DNA of 64,000 bases. Source: an uncultured Lachnospiraceae bacterium (GTDB lineage: Bacteria > Bacillota > Clostridia > Lachnospirales > Lachnospiraceae). Below are positions 51,681 through 59,648 of this stretch, piece after piece; positions within the stretch are counted from its first letter, which is position 1; each line of letters starts with the position of its first letter. Where the stretch lies: NCBI GenBank assembly GCA_934401915.1, contig CAKRSV010000005.1, forward strand, positions 124,001 to 188,000, given 5' to 3'. The position numbers and the translations under genes are program-made. The notes beneath the pieces were generated by a model. The model was given only the letters and a program-made list of their open reading frames with translations, had not been told where the DNA came from and did not search any database.

Positions 51681-54600
51681 TTACTCCAGCATAAACATCT
51701 GCGCCCGGTTGAGAGAAATACTGTCGCTGGACAACAGGCTGTACGATCTTCCTGACTTGCCAAAAGCAGTCTCCAAAACCACGTAGATCCGAGCGTTCGT
51801 CATACCATCATTCTGTCTGAGTGCCACGACAGGCGCCTTGATGCGATAGACCGCCCCCTGCTTTACCTCTGTCGGAGCAACCTCCACCAGTTTGTTTTTC
51901 TCAACGGTGTGGATCACGCTGGCAAACTCCGTCGCCTGCACGGTCTCTCCTCCGATATCTACTGCTGCTCCCGCCGGATCCTCATAATAGAAACGGACGA
52001 CCTGCGTCTTTAAAAGCGCCAGATTGTTGTCTGTATAACGGAAATATACTTCCACCGTATCGTCCAGAACGCCTCCGTCTGCCCTGTCCGTATGATCCTC
52101 GTCAAAGGGGATCGTGATACTCTCGATCGGCGCAGAAGTCTTGTCAAAGCCTGCCACCATCTGGATCTCCGGTCTGTGGATGCCCGCATTGTATGCCGCC
52201 ATCAGCGCATTTACAAACAGACGCGTCTCGTCCATTCCATCGCCGTCCGGCTGTCCCTTTCCGGTATTGTCATAAATGTACGGATAGTTCGTCTGTCCGA
52301 CATAGACCAGACTTCCCCGGCTGTACAGATAGTAATTGTTTCTCGCATCCCTCGGGGATACATTGTAGGCGTTTATGCTCCGCTCACTCTGGTGAAGCGT
52401 ATACCACGCAGTCGTGGCAGTCTGCACGCTGTCTGCCGATCCGATATCCAGAAGATAGGACGGCGCTTTCAGCGCAGTACTTCCTCCAAAGGCGATCGAA
52501 TCGTTAATCTGATACGGAAATACGCTGACGCTTCCACGGTTGATCTGTTGGGCGTGCAGATTGGTCCTGGCCTGGAACATGTCGCCCTGTAAGCCGCTGT
52601 AACGGTAGAGCGCCCCCGTCGCCGCGCTGAGGCTTCCATAGGTTCTTCCCTCTGTCTGTCCAAGCGCTGCTGTATTCACGCCAAGCCTGTCACTCTCCGC
52701 GCCCGCAGACGATACCACCACGCTGCCGCCTTCCGCCAGATAACTGTTCACGGCTGCCGTCACCGTATCGCCCGGGTTGCCGCTCTGGCCAAATCCAAGC
52801 ACTACAACGTCCCACTGCTTTAGATACTGTGCGTTGGCAGCAAGATACTCTGCCGCTGCCGCCGGTGTAATCGTCTCAATCTGAAACTCCGTGTGCAGAA
52901 GCCCTTCCGCTCCCTTTAAATAATACTGCATCATGGAATTGTCGGCTTTTTCATATAAGAACTGCAGGTTTGCCGTCTGTTCATCCAGATTCCCAAGGAT
53001 CTGCAATACACGGATACTGCTCTGCTGTGTTCCGATCAGTTCAAAAAAACCTTCCAGAGAATCTCTCCGGTAGCCGTTTCCGCTGTCTGCCACTTCCAGC
53101 TTCCAGGGAACCAGCCCAAAGCTGACTTCGTCGAAATCCACGCTGATCCTCGTTCCGCCTTCAATGCCTTCTTCAAGATATCCGGTGTACTCTTCATCCG
53201 CGGAAAAGACGCCGTCATAGTTGGTATCCAGATACAGCCGTCTGGTCAGTTCTCCGCTGTAAACGGCATTTTCGTCTCTGTCTGTCGCGATCCGGTAGGC
53301 GATACTGCCACGCAGTTTTCCTTCCTCCGTGCGGACAGCCGCCGTCAGATCCCCGCTCTCGACCGTCTCTGTATCGAGGGCGACAAGCACCGGGCGCACC
53401 ACATTAAGCTGCGTGATGAAAAGCGCGCTGCTGTGCAGATCCTCTACCGTGTAGAGCATATCCTTATAGTCGTTCATCGCTGTTTTCAGGAAATCATACA
53501 TCTGTGAATCGGCGGCGATATAGTCGGTATTGATGTCTTCGCTCTTTCCCTCTTTCGCTGTCTTGTTCTTGAAACAGTCATTCTCCACTACCACCGGGTA
53601 TCCCGCCCGGAGATAACTGTAAAGCGCTTCCTTCCCCGCAGGCGTAATATCGCTGGGGTCATAGCGGGTATCGCTTCCCGCCGCACGGTCGCCGCAGTGA
53701 TATACCTTTCCTTTGAGATCCGGGTCGTTGTACACTGCGTACGGCTTCCGGTCCCCTTCCCTGTTCAGATTCTGTCCGTCCAGCCCGATGAAAACCATAT
53801 CGTAGACGCTATTGATATCCTCGTACTCGCCGTTAAACTCCGCGACGGACTTCGTCGAGATCTCCGCTGTTATTTCCTTGGAGCTGCGCAGGATCTGCTG
53901 TCCCGCACCCTCTCGATCCTCCCGCTGCCAGTACAGCACGGTTCCCTTCTGACTGCCTCCTGTCGTCGTATGCAGATCCGAGGCAAGGTTCGCCGTCGGC
54001 TGCAGCTCGAGGATCTTCAGATCCTTGAAATCACCGACCAGTCCGAGCGAATAGTTCATGATATACTGGACTGCCATCGCCTTGCTGACGACCTCCGCGA
54101 TCTGGTCCTCCTTGGCGAGCGCAGAATTCTCCGCCTTGATCGCCGCCAGCACCTCCTGGAATCCCCGCTCTGCCTTCTCTTTGGCAAATGCCGTCGGGAA
54201 GTCCTCGCTGACCAGAATCGTATCGTCATTTACCATATAGATGTTTCGGTTTACATAATTATAGTTGTTGTCCTCTTTATCCGGATGCTCGTCCGACTTT
54301 TTCCCGGCGTTCATCAGCAGGTTGTCCACCAGATTGCCGCTCTGGTTCATCGCATAGTAGAAGGATGCCAGATCCTTTTTCAGAAATACCTTCGCGAGCT
54401 TCTGATATGCGCTGTCCTGATATTCCTGCGTCACGACGGTATCTTCTATGATACTGTAGTCGACGATCACCGGCTTGAGCTGTTCTACCGCCTGGGAAAC
54501 CAGCGCGATCACAGCATCCGCCGCAATACTGCCATCATAAGTCTTTGTCAAGCTGCCGTTCAGATATGTGCCGGCGCCATCCTCCAGATAGACCAGATCC

Positions 54601-56360
54601 GCCTCGTTGATCATCGCGTTCGTCACTTCCGCAGCCGCTACCACATCCACCTGTATCCGGAACTTATCGGACGCATTATCCTGCTTGCTCAGCGAATTGA
54701 ACACATACTGCTCCAGCCAGTTGTTGCCGCTGCAGCACCGCATATATACCGAAGTGTTCCACAGTTCCACATCGTGGATCACCGAAGGATCCACCCCTGC
54801 GCTGTCGTCCGCTCTGGTGAGCTTGTACTCTCCTGCCCCTGCTCCCGCATAGACAAAAGCATATTCCGTTGTCCCTGTGTCTAACGGTTCGACGCCATCC
54901 TCGCCCTGCGCCTGCCTTCCAATGCCCGCAAGATCATACAGGTCATTCGGGGCTGCCTCCCCCTCCTGTTCCTCGTATGTCTTCACTTCCTGCACTTCAT
55001 ACAGGAGCTCAGCCTCTTCGCCGTCCGCTTCATGGTTTACATAAGTAAAAGAAAGGATAAAGAACTCCTGCTGTACGTTCTCCTCCGCATATCTGTGCCA
55101 AATTGTCCCGGATGTCTTTGCAGCCTGCGCGCTGACACCCTCTGCCGTTTCCGTTGTCTGCTGATCTTCTCCACCAGTCGATGTTCCTTCGCCGGAATCC
55201 TGTCCTTCGCCGGAGTTCTCTCCCCCTCCGGGGTTCTCTCCTTCGCCGGGATCCTCCCCTTCGCCGGGATTCTCCCCTTCGCCGGGGTTCTCCCCTTCGC
55301 CGGGATTCTCTCCCCCTCCGGGATTCTCCCCTTCGCCGGGGTTCTCTCCCCCTCCGGGATTCTCCTCTCCGCCAGGGTTCTCTCCTTCTCCGGGATTTTC
55401 CCCTTCGCCAGGATTCTCTCCCTCACCGGGGTTCTCTCCCCCTCCAGGATTTTCTCCTTCACTGGGATTCTCTTCTCCCGCGCCGTTTTCGTCGTCCGTC
55501 GTCTTGCGGTCTGGATCGTTCTCTCCCACCGTTCCGGAATAGACATACTTTCCATCGATCAGCCGGTACACGCTGGTCGCCGAGGGATAATTCCGCCAGT
55601 CATCCGATACCACCGAAGGCCGGTACCCTTTCATATCCACCTGTGGATTTCCAAAGATGACCTGATAAGCGCCATTCTCCGACGCCTCGTAAACCTCTCC
55701 GTCCTCCGTACTCAAGGTTCCCAGCGTATTTCCATCTCCCTTTGCCAGGGTATAATCATAACCGGTCTTGTCCTCGCCGGTCTTCCACTTCGTCACAACT
55801 GCGCGCAGTTTTCCCACCGGAACACTGTCTTTATTGGCAGGATCCGTAAGATCAACACCCTCCACCGGGGACGCGATCTTCGTCCAGCCCTTCGCGGCAG
55901 AGTTATCCTCGCCAATCCCGTCATAGCTCTCCTGATAGGACAGATTCAAAAAAGAATTTTCATAGCCAACCGGTACGACCGCATCTACCAAAGCCTTCCT
56001 GCTGTCGTAGCTGTAGAAGCTCTCCTTGCCCTCCGTAAAGATATTCGCCAGATCCTTCTCGATCGGCGCCTGTCCCCCGGCAAGATACCCGATCGTGCCC
56101 AGCGAGACGTCGTATGTATTCGTCCCGTCCGTATAGGTGGCTTTGCCCGGCACAATATCCAGGATCCGGTAGGCTTCCTCGCTGTGCGATTCCACGATCT
56201 GATGGATCCCGCTCAGCGATTCCTTCGCATATACCTGCGTCGGCTGCAGATACGGCAGAACGCCGTAGGCGGCTACCGCCACCGCCAGGGAATACGCTGC
56301 GACTGCCACGATCTTCTTTTTATTCGACCGGGAAGCCCCCGGCTGTCTGTCTTTTCTCAT
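51681..56360 (-). CDS. Very large secreted DUF5057-type protein with Pro/Gly/Glu/Asn repeat linker
   Basis: About 1559 residues. A basic N-terminus and hydrophobic segment (17-36) followed by QVYA-KES (about 45) form a signal peptide or anchor. An N-terminal domain (about 50-285) is followed by a repeat linker (about 294-390) of 6-residue ENPGEG-like units. A large ectodomain then includes RVLQILGNL-like and VVVLGFGQSGN segments typical of DUF5057. An EF-hand-like loop DTNYDGVFSADE lies at 1045-1056. No LPxTG, S-layer or wall-binding motif is visible at the C-terminus. It directly follows the PilW-like prepilin gene, the place held by pilY1 in Gram-negative minor pilin operons. A pilus-tip or surface role is inferred. 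The ATG at 56360 is chosen; AAAGG lies about 10 bases upstream. Confidence 0.8.
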   Translation of the reverse strand: MRKDRQPGASRSNKKKIVAVAAYSLAVAVAAYGVLPYLQPTQVYAKESLSGIHQIVESHSEEAYRILDIVPGKATYTDGTNTYDVSLGTIGYLAGGQAPIEKDLANIFTEGKESFYSYDSRKALVDAVVPVGYENSFLNLSYQESYDGIGEDNSAAKGWTKIASPVEGVDLTDPANKDSVPVGKLRAVVTKWKTGEDKTGYDYTLAKGDGNTLGTLSTEDGEVYEASENGAYQVIFGNPQVDMKGYRPSVVSDDWRNYPSATSVYRLIDGKYVYSGTVGENDPDRKTTDDENGAGEENPSEGENPGGGENPGEGENPGEGENPGEGENPGGEENPGGGENPGEGENPGGGENPGEGENPGEGENPGEGEDPGEGENPGGGENSGEGQDSGEGTSTGGEDQQTTETAEGVSAQAAKTSGTIWHRYAEENVQQEFFILSFTYVNHEADGEEAELLYEVQEVKTYEEQEGEAAPNDLYDLAGIGRQAQGEDGVEPLDTGTTEYAFVYAGAGAGEYKLTRADDSAGVDPSVIHDVELWNTSVYMRCCSGNNWLEQYVFNSLSKQDNASDKFRIQVDVVAAAEVTNAMINEADLVYLEDGAGTYLNGSLTKTYDGSIAADAVIALVSQAVEQLKPVIVDYSIIEDTVVTQEYQDSAYQKLAKVFLKKDLASFYYAMNQSGNLVDNLLMNAGKKSDEHPDKEDNNYNYVNRNIYMVNDDTILVSEDFPTAFAKEKAERGFQEVLAAIKAENSALAKEDQIAEVVSKAMAVQYIMNYSLGLVGDFKDLKILELQPTANLASDLHTTTGGSQKGTVLYWQREDREGAGQQILRSSKEITAEISTKSVAEFNGEYEDINSVYDMVFIGLDGQNLNREGDRKPYAVYNDPDLKGKVYHCGDRAAGSDTRYDPSDITPAGKEALYSYLRAGYPVVVENDCFKNKTAKEGKSEDINTDYIAADSQMYDFLKTAMNDYKDMLYTVEDLHSSALFITQLNVVRPVLVALDTETVESGDLTAAVRTEEGKLRGSIAYRIATDRDENAVYSGELTRRLYLDTNYDGVFSADEEYTGYLEEGIEGGTRISVDFDEVSFGLVPWKLEVADSGNGYRRDSLEGFFELIGTQQSSIRVLQILGNLDEQTANLQFLYEKADNSMMQYYLKGAEGLLHTEFQIETITPAAAAEYLAANAQYLKQWDVVVLGFGQSGNPGDTVTAAVNSYLAEGGSVVVSSAGAESDRLGVNTAALGQTEGRTYGSLSAATGALYRYSGLQGDMFQARTNLHAQQINRGSVSVFPYQINDSIAFGGSTALKAPSYLLDIGSADSVQTATTAWYTLHQSERSINAYNVSPRDARNNYYLYSRGSLVYVGQTNYPYIYDNTGKGQPDGDGMDETRLFVNALMAAYNAGIHRPEIQMVAGFDKTSAPIESITIPFDEDHTDRADGGVLDDTVEVYFRYTDNNLALLKTQVVRFYYEDPAGAAVDIGGETVQATEFASVIHTVEKNKLVEVAPTEVKQGAVYRIKAPVVALRQNDGMTNARIYVVLETAFGKSGRSYSLLSSDSISLNRAQMFMLE
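55190..55480 (-). repeat. 18-bp degenerate tandem repeats encoding ENPGEG units
   Basis: About sixteen in-frame 18-base units encode six-residue blocks of the form ENPG(E/G)(G/E), with ENSGEG and QDSGEG at the end. Codon use varies between units, so amplification is not entirely recent. It forms a flexible, acidic spacer between two parts of the secreted protein. Confidence 0.95.
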
Positions 56361-56395
56361 AAACACTCTGCCTTTCCCCTTTGATCCGGCAACCG

Positions 56396-59002
56396 TCAAT
56401 TACCGACTGTCACCGTATCCCACTCTGTTCCGTCCGATTTGCAGCGGAAGGTTCCGCCGGAATAGGTATTATTCTGATTGTCCTGGTATGTAAAGGACAG
56501 ATAATAAGCATCCTCCAGTGCCTTGTATTCACAGGTGACCTTTTTAAAGGATACCTGATTAAACTGCTTGCGCGCCGGCGTATACATCCGCACCTGCACC
56601 CACTCCTTCTGCTGCTTTGCCGTCTCCTTCAGGTTAAACATATTCTTGAAATCGTTCTCAGACGGAGTCGGGAAATAACCCGTACACTGTTTCAGGAACT
56701 GATTGTCATAATATCCGTTTAGTGTGATATTTCCATTCGTGACCTTGATCGTGATCGTGTACTCCGGCACTTCGTAATACTGAAGCTCCCCGTAATTCGG
56801 CTCATAATTTTTGTAATATACAGAATAGCTGTGGTCTGCCTGCTGTACATTGATATAATTGATGTGCGGTACCAGATGATAGGTACCTACCGCTTCCGTT
56901 GTTGCATTGTTGCCATCCAGACGGATATACATTTCGAGTGCGTTCTGGATCTCTGAAAAGATCAGTCCGCCCACACCGGTGCTTCCGCTGTAGCTGCCGG
57001 AATAACCATCGGAGAAGTTTACTCCGGGGCGATAACCATAGATTGGCGATCCCCAGCCTGCCTTGTCATCCCCTTCTCCCTTATAGACATCGTATTTCAC
57101 GCATTTGCTGATATGTCCGTACTGGTTTCCGTTATAAATATTCTCAACCTCTGCGACACCGAACTTGATCTTCTGTTCTCCCTTTGCCACACTGAGCGGA
57201 TCGAGCGTAAGCTCCCCGCTTGTCAGTTCGTCCTTATATTTATAAACGATCTTCGCAGGATTGATCTCAAACGCTTCCATCCCTGTGTGCTTATAGGATC
57301 CATTGTAGGCTCCTGTCACATCGCAGTTCGCCAGATAGTCGTTCACGACCTTCTGCACGATCGCATCCCCCGCGCTGAAATGACAGCCCGGATCGATGAT
57401 CTGCAAGGTGATATAATGCTTTTCATTGACCTTCAGTCCAAACAAGTCCGGCGTCAGCCATGCATCGGAACCGTTCGTGCCATAGAGCATGATCTTGTCA
57501 TTCGCCGCATTGCCGTTTTCCTGCGTCTTGATCCTTGCGCAGACGATATAATATCCCTGCCCTCCGGTATTGAACTCCGGGTAATCGATCCCCAGCTTGG
57601 TCGCCCTTCCGTAGCGAAGTCCGTCGCTGAATGTAATCTTTCCGCCGCTGTCTCTCACCGTCAGCGTGATCTCCCCGCTCACCGGGGTATACCCTTTCTT
57701 CACGGAAAGATAAGAGGTTGCCTGTATCCTGATCGTGTCTCCCTTTTTCGCCTTGGAGGACACTGTAAAGTCCATTGTATGGTTGTCGGTGTCGATCTTC
57801 TCGACGAGCTCCGTCCCCTCCAGAACCTTCCACACATAGGCGGCATACTCGTTCTTGACAACATTCTTGTCTTTGGCGGTGCTGTCGCTGCATCCGTCAC
57901 ACTGATAGCCCAGCTTCACACCCTTAACATCAGCTGTCAGCGTCACCTTCTTGCCTGCCGATACCTCGTTCGGTCCATTTTTCGGATCTTCGTCAGAGGT
58001 CTTGGTGATGTCCACCGCATGCACCCGCTTTACATAGACGGTTGCCTCCGCCTCGGCAGGTTTGCCATCCTCGCCGCGCGCATTGGTGGCTGCCTTCACC
58101 CGGAAGCTCTCGACCTGCTCCGTCATAGCGATATTCAGGATTCCGTTGGTCGTATCCACAAATGCGGTTCCACCGTTCACTGCGTCGATGATCGACCAGG
58201 TCACCGACTTGTCCGTCACGTTATCTCCCCACACCTTAGGCGTCGAGAAGTGGTAGGATTCACCCGGCTCCAGAATGACCGTTCCCTCTTTTATCTTGAT
58301 GTTGACGCTCTTTTTCCTGCTCAGCGGCTCTACCTCCGCGTCGTTGATCAGGACCTTGTTCCGCACCGTCACGTTGTTGCTGGTCGTATATTCCCGCTCG
58401 CCGCACATAAAGTCCAGCGAAAGCTGAACGACACGCTTCTCCTCCACCTGGGACAGATCCACGCTGAAATTGGTCACGTGCTCCGCAAGCACCGCCCAGC
58501 TGTCCGGGTCATCGATCTCATCGGTCCCCGGGAAATCCGGTATATCGCTCAGTTTACAGTCCGTTCCCGGATCCGTCACTTTCACATCGGTATAGTAGAC
58601 GTTTCCGCTCGCCTTATCCCAGTAGAAACGGTAATTTCTGTTTCCATTGCCCGCGCTGATCATCTCTTCCCCGGAGGACGGGTCTGTGTATGTCTCGCCG
58701 TTGTACATTGTCAGCATCTTGGCGTCCGCCTCGAAGGTCAGCTCGGAATCCTTCAGGACCGCTTCTCCGCTTCCTCCCTGATAGCCCACGTAGTTGATGC
58801 TCCTGGTGGTATCGATCAGCACATCCGACATCTGGTTCAGCGCAAGCTGTGCTTCCTGCTGTACGTTGATATCATTGTTTGCACTGGCGTAGCTCTTAGA
58901 GCCCACCACCATGAAGCCGCCCACAGCAAGCGCTATGATCGACATGATGGCTACCGCTATGATCAGTTCGACGATCGTAAATCCTTTCTGATTCCTTTTC
59001 AT
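56396..59002 (-). CDS. PilW-like minor prepilin with a very large ectodomain
   Basis: About 868 residues. The prepilin peptidase site is MKRNQKG-FTIVELII, with Glu at +5, followed by a hydrophobic helix to about residue 30. The region SYASANNDINVQQEAQLALN followed by QMSDVLIDTTRSINY matches the PilW-type pattern. The ectodomain contains an Ig-like (Big_2-type) region (about 235-330, including WSIIDAVNGGTAFVDTTNGI) and more beta-rich segments. Known PilW-type proteins are about 200-400 residues, so this is unusually long. GGGAGAGGAAG precedes the ATG at 59002. It would sit in a pilus tip or pseudopilus; its partner is likely the giant secreted protein downstream. Confidence 0.82.
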   Translation of the reverse strand: MKRNQKGFTIVELIIAVAIMSIIALAVGGFMVVGSKSYASANNDINVQQEAQLALNQMSDVLIDTTRSINYVGYQGGSGEAVLKDSELTFEADAKMLTMYNGETYTDPSSGEEMISAGNGNRNYRFYWDKASGNVYYTDVKVTDPGTDCKLSDIPDFPGTDEIDDPDSWAVLAEHVTNFSVDLSQVEEKRVVQLSLDFMCGEREYTTSNNVTVRNKVLINDAEVEPLSRKKSVNIKIKEGTVILEPGESYHFSTPKVWGDNVTDKSVTWSIIDAVNGGTAFVDTTNGILNIAMTEQVESFRVKAATNARGEDGKPAEAEATVYVKRVHAVDITKTSDEDPKNGPNEVSAGKKVTLTADVKGVKLGYQCDGCSDSTAKDKNVVKNEYAAYVWKVLEGTELVEKIDTDNHTMDFTVSSKAKKGDTIRIQATSYLSVKKGYTPVSGEITLTVRDSGGKITFSDGLRYGRATKLGIDYPEFNTGGQGYYIVCARIKTQENGNAANDKIMLYGTNGSDAWLTPDLFGLKVNEKHYITLQIIDPGCHFSAGDAIVQKVVNDYLANCDVTGAYNGSYKHTGMEAFEINPAKIVYKYKDELTSGELTLDPLSVAKGEQKIKFGVAEVENIYNGNQYGHISKCVKYDVYKGEGDDKAGWGSPIYGYRPGVNFSDGYSGSYSGSTGVGGLIFSEIQNALEMYIRLDGNNATTEAVGTYHLVPHINYINVQQADHSYSVYYKNYEPNYGELQYYEVPEYTITIKVTNGNITLNGYYDNQFLKQCTGYFPTPSENDFKNMFNLKETAKQQKEWVQVRMYTPARKQFNQVSFKKVTCEYKALEDAYYLSFTYQDNQNNTYSGGTFRCKSDGTEWDTVTVGN

Positions 59003-59076
59003 AACTCTTCCTCTCCCACAACTGCACACTGCCTGTTCCCCGATAAGCCGCTCTGCGCGGCAGGATCTTACTTTTC

Positions 59077-59607
59077 TCAGCGAAGTTTCAGCTCCGTCTT
59101 TCCGGTCAGCCGGATCAGCTTCAGCTCATATTCCCTGTGACCGCCCGCGATCACAATGGTATCAAACACATCCGTTGTACCCTCCGTAAAAGAACCTGCG
59201 CTCCGGTCAAATGTGATCGTCACAGAATCGCCCGCGCTGATGTCTTTGACCGCGCTGCCGTCCTTCTCGCAGGTGACGCTGACCTTGTTCGTCCCGATCT
59301 TCTGCGGCTCCTGCGCCACGCCGTCCACCGTCATGCAGCTGTAAACCTTCCCGTCCTGTCCGTAAATCTCCAGACTGGCGTCCGCCTTGCCCATGGCGGT
59401 CACCTTACAGTCGTTGACCGCGCGCTGCAGATTGTTGGCACACGCCTTGGCGTTGGCGCTGAAGATCATCACGAGCGAATAGCTCACCGCCGCAACGATC
59501 ACCGCAATGATCGCAATGACGATGATCAGCTCCACGATGGAATACCCGCCGTCTGATCTCTTCCTTCTTCTGTTGTCTGTATCTCCAAAGCGCTCTGTGT
59601 TTTCCAA
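59077..59607 (-). CDS. FimT/GspH-like minor prepilin
   Basis: About 176 residues from a TTG at 59607 with GAGGAG 7 bases upstream. A GTG at 59652 overlapping the preceding stop codon is the alternative but has a weaker site. The prepilin site is SDGG-YSIVELIIVIAIIAVI with Glu at +5, after an unusually long leader of about 21 residues rich in Arg. ANNLQRAVNDCKVTAMGKAD and the beta-rich C-terminus fit the GspH/FimT fold, a typical minor pilin. It lies between the PilX-like and PilW-like genes. Confidence 0.8.
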   Translation of the reverse strand: MENTERFGDTDNRRRKRSDGGYSIVELIIVIAIIAVIVAAVSYSLVMIFSANAKACANNLQRAVNDCKVTAMGKADASLEIYGQDGKVYSCMTVDGVAQEPQKIGTNKVSVTCEKDGSAVKDISAGDSVTITFDRSAGSFTEGTTDVFDTIVIAGGHREYELKLIRLTGKTELKLR

Positions 59608-59648
59608 GTTTCTGCTCCTCAATCTCTCTTCCTGCGCAGACAGCCGGA

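Noticed and set aside
55190..55480. Possible CRISPR-like array
   Set aside because: Units are 18 bases, contiguous, in frame and without spacers, so it is a coding tandem repeat.
55154..55660. Arg/Leu/Ser-rich repeat protein on the plus strand
   Set aside because: It is the reverse complement of the ENPGEG repeat in the secreted protein, which has a signal peptide and long flanking domains in the minus frame.
57113..59140. 675-codon open frame on the plus strand
   Set aside because: It lies antisense to the PilW-like gene, has no ribosome-binding site or family resemblance, and is rich in Arg, His and Leu, as expected from the complement of a GC-balanced coding strand.
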